Positions 51,940 to 60,417 of a stretch of 64,000 bases of DNA are shown here, one piece after another. Both the position numbers and the translations under genes were made by a program. This DNA is from Rhizobiales bacterium Ga0077525 (GTDB lineage Bacteria > Pseudomonadota > Alphaproteobacteria > Rhizobiales > Xanthobacteraceae). The stretch is from NCBI GenBank assembly GCA_001464835.1, contig LNDS01000039.1:1-64000 (forward strand), written 5' to 3'. Every line of letters starts with the position of its first letter. Positions within the stretch are counted from its first letter, which is position 1. A model generated the notes under the pieces. That model saw nothing but the letters and a program-made list of their open reading frames with translations. It had not been told where the DNA came from and searched no databases.

Positions 51940-52544
51940 GCGGGGCGATCACGCATGACGACGGCCTGGTCCGCTGCCCGTGGCCGAAAACCGACCCGCT
52001 TTACGTCGCCTATCACGACATCGAATGGGGCGTGCCCGAATGGGACGACCGTGCTTTGTTCGAGAAACTCATTCTCGACGGCTTCCAGGCCGGATTGTCG
52101 TGGATCACCATTTTGCGCAAGCGCGATAATTTCCGCGCCGCCTTCGACGATTTCAATCCGGAAAAGATCGCCCGCTATACGCCGAAGAAGGTCGAGCGGC
52201 TGATGAATGACGCCGGCATCGTGCGCAACCGCGCCAAGATCGAAGGCACAATCAACTCGGCCAAGGCTTATCTCAAGATCATGGACAATGGGCCGGGATT
52301 TTCGGCAATGCTGTGGGACCATCTCGGCGGCCGGCCGCATGACCACAAGATCGGCGCCCGCTCGAAGACGCCGACCGAGAACGAGATTTCGCGAGCAATG
52401 AGCAAGCAGTTGCTCGGCCACGGCTTCAAATTCGTCGGCCCGACCATTGTTTATGCGTTCATGCAGGCGGTCGGCATGGTCAACGACCATCTGGTGACGT
52501 GTCATTGTCACGCCAAGTGCAATAAACTCGCGAAGCGGAAATGA
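51936..52544 (+). CDS. tag: DNA-3-methyladenine glycosylase I
   Basis: The 202-residue protein matches Tag: RCPWP (zinc Cys14), YHDIEWG, LFEKLILDGFQAGLSW, and the C-terminal HLVTC that supplies the second His and Cys of the zinc snap. It removes 3-methyladenine from alkylated DNA. The start at 51936 overlaps ygfZ by four bases. Its stop overlaps the HD-domain gene (ATGA), so the three are translated together. A cysteine-rich tail (CHCHAKC) extends beyond the zinc site. Confidence 0.95.
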   Translation: MSGAITHDDGLVRCPWPKTDPLYVAYHDIEWGVPEWDDRALFEKLILDGFQAGLSWITILRKRDNFRAAFDDFNPEKIARYTPKKVERLMNDAGIVRNRAKIEGTINSAKAYLKIMDNGPGFSAMLWDHLGGRPHDHKIGARSKTPTENEISRAMSKQLLGHGFKFVGPTIVYAFMQAVGMVNDHLVTCHCHAKCNKLAKRK

Positions 52545-53152
52545 GCAAGACGATAAAAACGGGCGCACCGCGCGCCTGGCAACGCATGCTGTCGGGGCGC
52601 AGGCTCGATCTGCTCGATCCCTCGCCGCTCGATGTCGAGATGGAAGACATCGCGCATGGCTTGGCGCGCGTCGCGCGCTGGAACGGCCAGACCAAGGGCA
52701 CGCATATTTTTTCGGTGGCGCAGCATGTGCTGCTGGTCGAGGCCTTGGCGCGGCAGAAGTCGTCGACGCTCGATGAGCGCGGGCGGCTCGCGGTGCTGCT
52801 GCACGATTCCGCCGAGTACGTGATCGGCGACATGATCTCGCCGTTCAAGGCGGTGATCGGCGACAGCTACAAGGTGGTGGAGAACCGGTTGCTCGCCGCC
52901 ATTCATGTGCGCTTCGGCTTGCCGGCGAAATTGCCCGAAAGTCTTTTGAAACTGATCAAGGCCGCCGACCGACAAGCCGCCTATCTCGAATCGACGCATC
53001 TGGCCGGCTTCGAAGACACCGAGGCGCGCAAGTTTTTCGGACCGCCGCCGAAATATTCCGCCGCCATGGAGCGCGATTATTTGACGCCCTGGCCGGCCGC
53101 CACCGCGGCCAGGCGCTTCAAGGAACGGGTCGAGAAATTGTTACGCGCCTAA
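52541..53152 (+). CDS. HD-domain hydrolase, YfbR-like
   Basis: The 203-residue protein has an HD motif (HDSAE at 88-92) and an upstream metal His (VAQH, 59-62), with a further Asp near 146 (KAADR). It resembles YfbR-type 5'-deoxynucleotidases, which dephosphorylate dNMPs. It is coupled to tag by a four-base overlap, and a phosphatase gene follows 38 bases later. The substrate is likely but not certain. Confidence 0.89.
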   Translation: MSKTIKTGAPRAWQRMLSGRRLDLLDPSPLDVEMEDIAHGLARVARWNGQTKGTHIFSVAQHVLLVEALARQKSSTLDERGRLAVLLHDSAEYVIGDMISPFKAVIGDSYKVVENRLLAAIHVRFGLPAKLPESLLKLIKAADRQAAYLESTHLAGFEDTEARKFFGPPPKYSAAMERDYLTPWPAATAARRFKERVEKLLRA

Positions 53153-53190
53153 TTCTTTTCAAAGGTCGCGGACGGCATTAAATAGACCTC

Positions 53191-53697
53191 ATGATTCACG
53201 TCTGCTCCCTCGCGCGCATGCCGGCAACCGTCACCGAGACCGGCGCCAGTCATATCATCACCTTGCTGCGGCTGACCGACCGCGCCAAGCGGCCGGTGCA
53301 TATCGCCGAGCAAAACCATCTGATCCTCGGCCTCGACGACATCGCCGAGGCGATGGACGGCCAGACCTTGCCGGCCGACGAGCATGTCGAACGCCTGCTC
53401 GCTTTCGCCAACCAGTGGGACCGCAAGGCGCCGATGGTGGTGCATTGCTTCGCCGGCATCAGCCGTTCGACCGCGGCGGCCTTCACCATCGCCTGCCTGC
53501 GCAATCCGCAACGCGACGAATTACAGATCGCCCGCGCCATCCGCGACGCTTCGCCGACGGCGATGCCGAACACCCGCATCGTCGCCATCGCCGACCGCCT
53601 GCTCAAGCGCGACGGCCGCATGGTGCGCGCGGTCGAAGCTTTGGGCCGCGGGCAGGAGGCGATGGAAGGCCATCCGTTCCGGCTCGATTTGCTGTAG
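53191..53697 (+). CDS. Dual-specificity/tyrosine phosphatase-like protein
   Basis: The 168-residue protein has the C-x5-R phosphatase loop at 86-92 (HCFAGISRS), and a general acid candidate in LILGLDDI. The fold is that of small tyrosine phosphatases found in alphaproteobacteria. It may act on phosphotyrosine, phosphoinositide-like or nucleotide substrates. It follows the HD-domain gene on the same strand. The downstream thioesterase gene begins 41 bases after its stop. Confidence 0.87.
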   Translation: MIHVCSLARMPATVTETGASHIITLLRLTDRAKRPVHIAEQNHLILGLDDIAEAMDGQTLPADEHVERLLAFANQWDRKAPMVVHCFAGISRSTAAAFTIACLRNPQRDELQIARAIRDASPTAMPNTRIVAIADRLLKRDGRMVRAVEALGRGQEAMEGHPFRLDLL

Positions 53698-53738
53698 CGA
53701 CCTGCGCTACACTTGTCACGCAACGAACGGGGGCAAAA

Positions 53739-54215
53739 GTGGCGGACTATTCCTACGGCGTGGTCGATTCGAATGTCCTCAAATCCTATGACGGACTCGG
53801 CTTTCTCAAAGCCATCATCGCCGGAACGCTGCCGCAGCCACCGATCAGCGAGATCATGGGATTTCATCTGACCGAGGCCGAGCCCGGCCGCGTCGTCTTC
53901 GAAGGCCAGCCGAATTTACAGCACTACAATCCGATCGGCAGCGTCCATGGTGGCTTCGCCGCGACGCTCTTGGATTCCGCGCTCGGCTGCGCCATCTTCT
54001 CGACTTTGCACAAAGGCGACGCCTGGACCACGCTCGAATTGAAACTCAATTATGTGCGCGGCATGAGCCACGATACCGGGCCGGTACGCGCCGAAGGCCG
54101 CATCATTCATCGCGGCCGCACCGTGGCGACCTCGGAAGGCGATCTGAAAGACTCAGCCGGAAAACTATACGCGCACGCGACGACAACCTGCATGATCTTT
54201 CCGGCGAAGAGCTAA
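53739..54215 (+). CDS. PaaI-family hotdog thioesterase
   Basis: The 158-residue protein has a hotdog fold. The catalytic-site segment is NPIGSVHGGFAATLLDSALG, followed by ELKLNYVRGMS and AEGRIIHRGRTVATSEGDL. It hydrolyses an acyl-CoA, possibly phenylacetyl-type. The start is GTG at 53739, with GGGGG upstream; longer frames run back into the phosphatase gene. It stands last in the plus-strand run from ygfZ. Confidence 0.9.
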   Translation: MADYSYGVVDSNVLKSYDGLGFLKAIIAGTLPQPPISEIMGFHLTEAEPGRVVFEGQPNLQHYNPIGSVHGGFAATLLDSALGCAIFSTLHKGDAWTTLELKLNYVRGMSHDTGPVRAEGRIIHRGRTVATSEGDLKDSAGKLYAHATTTCMIFPAKS

Positions 54216-54240
54216 ACGCGGAGCAGAAGCGGATTGACGT

Positions 54241-54696
54241 TTAGTTTCTTTCAGCCGTCAAAGACGAACGCAGGCCGAGCGGCTGGCCGGTGTCTTCATT
54301 CGAGGCGCTGGCGCGCACGGAGCGGCGGGAAAATTCGCAATAGGCAAAGCCGAGGCCGGAAATAGCGCCGCGGAAGGTCTGCTCATCGATCTTGGTCAGG
54401 TTGAAGCACGGCTCGAACGGCATGCCGCGCAGCGAGGCGCACACCGATCCGCCTTTGACCTGCAATGTATTGGCCGGCAGCGCGGCATAACGCACCTTGC
54501 CGGCGCCCTGGAACTGGATGGAGCCGACCACGGAGCCATCGGCGTGCACGCGGCCCTGGCCGCGCGTGCCTTCAAAACAGTTGTAGCTGAAGGTTTTGCC
54601 GATCACGAAACGGCGCGCCTCTTCGGCGCTCATCTCGCCGGCCATGGCCGGCAGCGCGGCCAACAGGCCGGCCAACAACGCAACCAAACGCAACAT
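54241..54696 (-). CDS. Exported conserved hypothetical protein
   Basis: The 151-residue protein has a signal peptide (LRLVALLAGLLAALPAMAG, cleaved near residue 20). The mature part has four or more cysteines (YNCFEG, SVCASL, EPCFN, AYCEF), which may form two disulphides. ATG 54696 starts right at the signal peptide. A longer in-frame start at 54735 would spoil it. No named family is recognised, though its Cys pattern suggests a small, stable periplasmic protein. It converges with the thioesterase gene. Confidence 0.78.
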   Translation of the reverse strand: MLRLVALLAGLLAALPAMAGEMSAEEARRFVIGKTFSYNCFEGTRGQGRVHADGSVVGSIQFQGAGKVRYAALPANTLQVKGGSVCASLRGMPFEPCFNLTKIDEQTFRGAISGLGFAYCEFSRRSVRASASNEDTGQPLGLRSSLTAERN

Positions 54697-54812
54697 CACA
54701 GCACTCCAACTGACGCCACACGTTACGCGGGCCAAGATTACGCAAAAGGCGGCCCGTCTTTAAAGTCTAAAGCGAGTATGCCTAACGAAAGTCGCCAAAT
54801 CCTGAACGCCGT

Positions 54813-55799
54813 TTACCCGATTTTGACCACGACCCGGCCGCGCACCTGGCCGGCGAGGATGGCCGCAGCGGTGTCCGGCAGCTCGGAAAGGCCGATTTCC
54901 CGGGTCATGGCGGCTAATTTGGGGCGGTCGAGGTCGGTTTCCAGCCTTCTCCACGCCGCCTCGCGCCGGGGCAGCGGGCACATGACCGAGTCGATGCCGT
55001 AAAGACACACTCCCCGCAAAATAAACGGCGCGACGGAGGTCGGCAGGTCCATGCCGCCAGCAAGGCCGCAGGCGGCGACCGCGCCGCCGTATTTGGTCAT
55101 CGATAAAAGGTTGGCCAGGGTCGTGGAACCGACCGAGTCGATGCCGCCGGCCCAGCGTTCCTTGGCCAGCATCTTGACCGGGCCGGAAAGCGCGGCGCGT
55201 TCGACAATATCGCTGGCGCCGAGACCTTTAAGATAATCGCCCTCCTCCGGCCGTCCGGTGACGGCGCTGACCGAATAGCCGAGCCTGGCGAGCAGCGCGA
55301 CGGCGACCGAACCGACGCCGCCGGCAGCGCCTGTCACGGCCACCGGGCCGCTCGCCGGCGTGACGCCATGGCGTTCCAGCGCCATCACCGACAGCATCGC
55401 CGTGTACCCCGCCGTGCCGATGGCCATGGCCTCGCGCGCGCTCAGGCCGGACGGCAGCCGCACCAGCCAGTCGCCTTTGACGCGGGCCTTTTCGGCGTAG
55501 GCGCCAAGATGCGTTTCGCCGAGCCCCCAGCCATTGGCGATGACTTTATCGCCCGGCTTCCAGGCGGCGTGGCTGGAGCTCTCGACCGTGCCGGCGAAGT
55601 CAATGCCGGCGATCATGGGAAAGCGGCGCACCACCGGCGCCTTGCCGGTGATGGCGAGGCCGTCCTTGTAATTGACGCATGAATATTCGACGCGGACGGT
55701 GACGTCGCCGTCCATCAAATTGGCATCGTCGAAATCGGCGAGCCCGGCCTTGGTGCCGGTCTCGGTCTTCTCGACCACCATCGCCTTGAATGTCGCCAC
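54813..55799 (-). CDS. acuI: Acryloyl-CoA reductase-like MDR oxidoreductase (AcuI/YhdH)
   Basis: The 328-residue protein is a medium-chain reductase of the AcuI/YhdH branch: [48 protein letters not shown] and the cofactor motif [13 protein letters not shown]. No catalytic zinc cysteines are visible, as expected. AcuI reduces acryloyl-CoA to propionyl-CoA with NADPH and relieves acrylate toxicity. The MFS gene lies upstream on the same strand after 36 bases. Confidence 0.91.
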   Translation of the reverse strand: MATFKAMVVEKTETGTKAGLADFDDANLMDGDVTVRVEYSCVNYKDGLAITGKAPVVRRFPMIAGIDFAGTVESSSHAAWKPGDKVIANGWGLGETHLGAYAEKARVKGDWLVRLPSGLSAREAMAIGTAGYTAMLSVMALERHGVTPASGPVAVTGAAGGVGSVAVALLARLGYSVSAVTGRPEEGDYLKGLGASDIVERAALSGPVKMLAKERWAGGIDSVGSTTLANLLSMTKYGGAVAACGLAGGMDLPTSVAPFILRGVCLYGIDSVMCPLPRREAAWRRLETDLDRPKLAAMTREIGLSELPDTAAAILAGQVRGRVVVKIG

Positions 55800-55835
55800 G
55801 CGCCTGCTCCCCGCCTTTTTATAGGGCAGGCTTAT

Positions 55836-57080
55836 TTAGGCCGGAGCCCCCACGGGACGCAACACCGGCTTCTCGACGATCGGCAGGTTGATCAGGGCCG
55901 ACAGCACGCCGAAGAACACCGACAGCCACCACACCGGATTGTAAGAGCCAAAATATTCGAAGGCGTAGCCGCCGAGCAGCACGCCGAGGAAACCGCCGAC
56001 CTGATGGCTGAAGAAGGCAAAGCCGAACAGCATGGTCATCCAGCGCGTGCCGAACATCACCGCCACCAGTGCGGACGTCGGCGGCACCGTCGACAGCCAC
56101 AGAAGCCCCGTCACCGCGCCGAATATCAATGTCGTCGTGGTCGACGGCGGCATCAGGATGAAGATGACGATCGATAGCGCCCGTCCGGCATAGATGATCG
56201 ACAGGATGTAGCGCTTCGGCATGCGATTACCGAGATAGCCAGACAGCAACGAGCCGATGATGTTGAACAGGCCGATGGTGGCGAGCGTCCAGCCGCCGAC
56301 CTGAGCCGAAATTCCGATATCAACCAGGTACGACGGCAGATGCACGGTAACGAAAGCAAGCTGGAAGCCGCAGGTGAAGAAGCCAAGCACCAGCAGCACA
56401 TAAGAGCGATGGCCGAAGGCTTCGGTCAAAGCCTGCTTGATTGACTGGCCCGCCAGCGGCGCCGGCGCACCCGGCGCGCGGCGCGGCGTCGCGAGCGCCA
56501 GCGACAAAGGCAAAATCAGCAATAGCACGCCGCTGAAAACCAGCAGCGCGTTCTGCCAGCCATAGGCGTCGATTAGGCCGACGCCGAGCGGCGAGAACAA
56601 AAACTGGCCGAACGATCCGGCGCCGGTGCCGACGCCGAAAGCGATCGAGCGCCATTCCTCCGGCAGCAATTTGCCGAAGCCCCCAATGACGATGGTAAAC
56701 GAACTCGCCGACAGGCCGAAGCCTATCAGCACACCGGCGGTGATGGTGAGGCTGCCCGGCGTCGTCGAGTAGCCCATCAGGCCGAGGCCGGCGGCGTAGA
56801 GAATAGCGCCGAAACACAGCACCCAGTTGGTGCCGTATTTATCGGCGATGGCGCCGGCGAAAGGCTGGCCGACGCCCCACAGCAAATTCTGGATCGCAAA
56901 GGCGAAGGCGAAAACCTCGCGGCCCCAGCCATTGGCTTGCGACATCGGCGTGAGGAAGAAGCCGAGCGAGGAGCGCGGCCCGAAGCCGATCATCGCCACC
57001 AGGCAGCCGCAGATGATGATGACGAGCGGCGTTCGCCATGTGGCGAGGACCGATTTGTCGGCGGCGGCTGGCATCGACAT
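55836..57080 (-). CDS. MFS transporter
   Basis: The 414-residue protein has 12 predicted membrane helices and an MFS loop motif in ADKYGTNWVLCFGAILY (after helix 2). The best general match is the oxalate/formate antiporter (monocarboxylate) branch, judging from the FGPRSSLGFFLTPMS and GQPFAGAIADKYG segments. It may import a carboxylate or sugar acid. The start at 57080 is near a cluster of alternatives. It lies upstream of acuI on the same strand, so the two could share a transcript. Confidence 0.88.
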   Translation of the reverse strand: MSMPAAADKSVLATWRTPLVIIICGCLVAMIGFGPRSSLGFFLTPMSQANGWGREVFAFAFAIQNLLWGVGQPFAGAIADKYGTNWVLCFGAILYAAGLGLMGYSTTPGSLTITAGVLIGFGLSASSFTIVIGGFGKLLPEEWRSIAFGVGTGAGSFGQFLFSPLGVGLIDAYGWQNALLVFSGVLLLILPLSLALATPRRAPGAPAPLAGQSIKQALTEAFGHRSYVLLVLGFFTCGFQLAFVTVHLPSYLVDIGISAQVGGWTLATIGLFNIIGSLLSGYLGNRMPKRYILSIIYAGRALSIVIFILMPPSTTTTLIFGAVTGLLWLSTVPPTSALVAVMFGTRWMTMLFGFAFFSHQVGGFLGVLLGGYAFEYFGSYNPVWWLSVFFGVLSALINLPIVEKPVLRPVGAPA

Positions 57081-57253
57081 GAGAACGCTCCGGTCGGATT
57101 AGCTTCAACGAAATGCGCGACTAACCGCCGCAACCGGCCGGAACATAGAGGGTCCGGCCGCCTTCCTGAAACGAATATTCGTGATCCCAAGCATTTACTG
57201 GGCGCATGGCTCGCCGTCAAAATGTGGCTTTATGGGCCGAAAAGGCAATTGGC

Positions 57254-57271
57254 CCGGGGCGGCGCCGCCCC
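57254..57271. repeat. Perfect GC palindrome downstream of the cell wall hydrolase gene
   Basis: CGGGGCGGCGCCGCCCCG is an 18-bp perfect palindrome 19 bases beyond the hydrolase stop. There is no T-tract. It may act as a transcript end or stability element for the minus-strand gene. Confidence 0.4.
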
Positions 57272-57289
57272 GCGCCCCGGCTACTCAAC

Positions 57290-58582
57290 CTACAGCTTTT
57301 TGACTTCCGCTTCGGTGACCTTGGCGTTTCCCCAAGTCGGTTCGTTCGCGCCGTCGCCCCAGTTGCGCGGCCGGTAGAAGATCAGGCCGCCGAGCTTGTC
57401 CATCTTCTTCATCTCGCTGATCCAGTAAGGCCGCGCCCAGTCGTCATGATAGTGCGTCGACTTGGCGACGTCTGGCATCCACAATTTACCGTCGAGAACC
57501 TCGCGGGCGATTCTCATCGCTCGATCCCACGGCTCAGGTTCCTTGATCGCCTTCGACTTGCCGTCGCAGGCGAAGGTGAACTGGCACTTCAGATGGCGGT
57601 GATCGTTCTGATAGATGACGCCGCAAACGTCGTTCGGGTAATAAGGCGTGAAGGCACGGTTGAGCACGACTTGCGCGACCGCGATCTGCGCCCGCACCGG
57701 TTCGTCGCGTGCTTCGAAATAGATCGCGGTGGCCAGGCACTTGTCGGCCTTGGCGCGCGCGGCGCCTGCAAGCTTCAACCGCTCGGCCGGCGAACGGGGA
57801 TGCTGGTCAACGCCGGTGACGACGCCTTTGCTGGCGATGCTTTCGCCTTCTTCGGCAATAGAGCCCGGCCGCTGCGGCGCGATCGCCGCCTGCTTGATGT
57901 CGGGATCGACCAGGGCAAGGATGACCGGCGCCTCCCCCGGCTTCCACGGCGCGATGCGCTCACGCTTCGCCATCAGCGGGTCGGCGTCGAAGTAAACGTC
58001 TTCCGGATCGAGACTGTGATCTTTGACATCGGGCGCAGGCTTCGCCGGCCGCGGCGCAAGATCAATCTCCTGCACCGCATCGAAGCGGTCCTGAGCCTTG
58101 CCCGGCGCGGCATGAACAACCTGCTCCGGCGCGGTTTCAATTTCCGGCAAAGGCGGCATCGGATCCCGGCCGCGCGAAATTGCCGAATCGCGCTTCGCCT
58201 TGCGGTTGACCGTGGGAAAACGCAACGGCGCATTGGCATCGCCAAGCGGCTGCGCGCCGATCGAACCGGCGATGTCATCGGGATCGAAATTGGCCAGGGC
58301 GTAAACCGGCGGCGGCGGAATATCCGTGCCGATTGGACGTGGCATCGAGAACATCGCGGCGTGAATGGTGCCGAAGGGCGACGCGATCAGGTGCTCGCGC
58401 GCGCGCTCGGTAACGATCGGCTGGCGCGCCAGGAGCGCGCCGAGATCCTGGAATCCGATGGCATTGGGCAACACGGCAAGAACCAGCGCTCCGATGCCGA
58501 TGCGCACGCGGCGTGATGGCGCAAACCTGCGCCGGCCGGCCGTCTTCGATGAATATCTTACTCGGGCCACACAACACCACAA
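57290..58582 (-). CDS. SleB-type cell wall hydrolase
   Basis: The 430-residue protein has an N-terminal membrane anchor (IGIGALVLAVLPNAIG, about 28-43), a long Pro-rich and disordered region, and a C-terminal SleB/hydrolase-2 domain (about 285-400). The domain has CLATAIYFEARDEP (catalytic Glu), QVVLNRAFTPYYPNDVCGVIYQ, FTFACDG and THYH. It should cleave peptidoglycan glycan strands. The usual EARGE motif reads EARDE. The start is unclear: TTG 58582 or GTG 58570 are the candidates, without a strong ribosome-binding site. Confidence 0.85.
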   Translation of the reverse strand: MWCCVARVRYSSKTAGRRRFAPSRRVRIGIGALVLAVLPNAIGFQDLGALLARQPIVTERAREHLIASPFGTIHAAMFSMPRPIGTDIPPPPVYALANFDPDDIAGSIGAQPLGDANAPLRFPTVNRKAKRDSAISRGRDPMPPLPEIETAPEQVVHAAPGKAQDRFDAVQEIDLAPRPAKPAPDVKDHSLDPEDVYFDADPLMAKRERIAPWKPGEAPVILALVDPDIKQAAIAPQRPGSIAEEGESIASKGVVTGVDQHPRSPAERLKLAGAARAKADKCLATAIYFEARDEPVRAQIAVAQVVLNRAFTPYYPNDVCGVIYQNDHRHLKCQFTFACDGKSKAIKEPEPWDRAMRIAREVLDGKLWMPDVAKSTHYHDDWARPYWISEMKKMDKLGGLIFYRPRNWGDGANEPTWGNAKVTEAEVKKL

Positions 58583-58817
58583 CGAAACACGGCAATTGCC
58601 GTCCTGACGCGGACAAAGCGACAGATTTCGTTATGGCCCGGTTAACCTTGAAATCGCGTTAACGGCAGGAGTTCCGCTTCGTTTTGAGCAGCGCCTTTCG
58701 CCGCGCTTTGCCAATGCCCAGTTGCCGCGCCGACGCAAAGCAACCTCCTGAAACAAAGTTAACTATATCGCAATCGCTCAGGACCAATATCCGGTGGAAC
58801 CATACCGGCGGGTCAGC

Positions 58818-60133
58818 ATGCAGCTTCAAGAGATCATCGAAACGCTTGGCACTCAGGCGCCCCTTCTGGCCGGCCTGAGCCTCGCCTTCCTGCTGGTGAT
58901 CGGTGTGCTGCAGCGCCGCCAGAGCGCGCAGAACCTGCAACTGCTGACCGCGCTCAACAACATGTCGCAGGGCCTCAACATGTTCGATGCGCAGGGCCGT
59001 ATCACGCTTTTGAACCAGCGCTATCTCGACATGTACGGCCTTTCGGCCGATATCGTGAAGCCCGGCTGCACGCTGCACGAGCTTATCCGGCACCGCGTCG
59101 ACACCGGCCTGTTGTCCGGAGATGTCGATACTTATTGCAAGCGCATCCTGGACGGCATCGGCAGAGGCGAGAGCACGCCGTTTCATGTCCAGGCGAGCGA
59201 CGGCCGCATCGTGCTCGCCAAGAATGAACCTTTGCCCGGCGGCGGCTGGGTTTCTACGCACGAAGACGTCACCGAACAACGCCGCGCCGAGGAAGAACGC
59301 GCCGCAATTCGCGATCACGAACAGCGCCGCGCCGCGATCGAGAGCGCGATTTCGTCCTTCCGTCCGATGGTCGAACAGTTGTTGTCGCGCGTCAGCGGCA
59401 GCGCCACCGCCATGCGCTCGACCGCCGACAGCCTGTTCGGCTCGTCCGGCCGCACCTCGCAGCGCGCCGATGGCGCGGTGCAGGCCTTCAATGAAGCGAG
59501 CGCCAATGTCGAGACCGCCGCGGTCGCCGCCGAGGAACTGTCGCACTCGATTTCCGAGATCAGCCGTCAACTCACGCACACCAGCGACATCGTCCGCCTG
59601 GCCACCGACGAAGCCCAATCGACCGACGCCGAAATCGCCGGGCTTTCGGCCGGCGCGCAGAAAATCGGCGACGTCGTCAAGTTGATCAGCGATATCGCCG
59701 GACAAACCAATTTGCTGGCGCTCAACGCCACCATCGAAGCCGCGCGCGCCGGCGAGGCGGGACGCGGTTTCGCGGTGGTCGCGGCGGAAGTGAAATCGCT
59801 GGCGGTGCAGTGGCGGTGCAGGAATCGACCGGCGGCGCGGTGGAAGCCATTCGCAAGATCGCCGCCCGCATGCACGAGATCAACGAATACACGACCTCGG
59901 TCGCCGCCGCCGTTGAAGAGCAAAGCTCGGCGACCGGCGAGATTTCGCACAACGTCGCTTCGGCGGCGCAGGGCTCCGGCCATGTCGTCGAAGTCTTAAG
60001 CGAAGTAGTTGGCGCCGCGACCGAGACGCGCGCTTCGGCCGAAGCGGTGCGCGACGCCTCGCAGACGGTGGAGACGGCGGTGTCCAACCTGCGGCTTGAA
60101 GTCGAGGACTTCCTCGCCAAGGTCGCGGTTTAA
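58818..60133 (+). pseudogene. Chemoreceptor (PAS domain, MCP signalling domain) with frameshift
   Basis: Frame one (58818-59810) encodes one membrane helix ([16 protein letters not shown]), a PAS_7-type domain ([21 protein letters not shown]...) and most of an MCP signalling coiled coil up to the tip ([20 protein letters not shown]). The chain then shifts frame; the rest ([20 protein letters not shown] to EDFLAKVAV) is read in another frame from about 59813. The break is an 11-bp perfect tandem repeat (TGGCGGTGCAG) at 59800-59821. Removing one copy restores the frame, but about 13 residues of the canonical hairpin (TAKATEEI region) would still be absent. The unrepaired product ends at 59999 with a scrambled tail. 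Confidence 0.8.
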
Positions 60134-60417
60134 AAAATCGACGAGTCGATGCCCGCCGCCATGCGGATGGCGATGACCAGTCCCATGGCGATGACGAAGC
60201 CGTAGCCGCGCGTCTGCATCTGCAACGGCCCCTTATCGAAGCCGCGCCAATAGACCGCGACCAGTTCAATCAACGCAATGCCGATCAGCACCCAGAAGAA
60301 CGGGCCGAAGCCGAGCGCGCGGCTTTCCGGCACCAGCACCAGCACGGCGCCGATGGCGAGGCCGAAAATTGCACAACAGATATAGAACGTCCGGTCGATC
60401 GTCATGACGACGATCAT
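60130..60417 (-). CDS. Small three-helix membrane protein
   Basis: The 95-residue protein has three membrane helices (FYICCAIFGLAIGAVLVLV, FWVLIGIALIELVAVY, and a C-terminal one) and polar loops. The start at 60417 overlaps the ppdK stop (ATGA), so its translation is coupled to ppdK. The stop overlaps the stop of the converging chemoreceptor gene. No family is recognised, and its link to pyruvate metabolism is unknown. A start at ATG 60405 is the alternative. Confidence 0.72.
   Translation of the reverse strand: MIVVMTIDRTFYICCAIFGLAIGAVLVLVPESRALGFGPFFWVLIGIALIELVAVYWRGFDKGPLQMQTRGYGFVIAMGLVIAIRMAAGIDSSIF

Noticed and set aside
57206..58516. Plus-strand frame of 436 codons opposite the cell wall hydrolase gene
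   Set aside because: The SleB-type domain on the minus strand is intact. The plus frame is Arg-rich with no motif.
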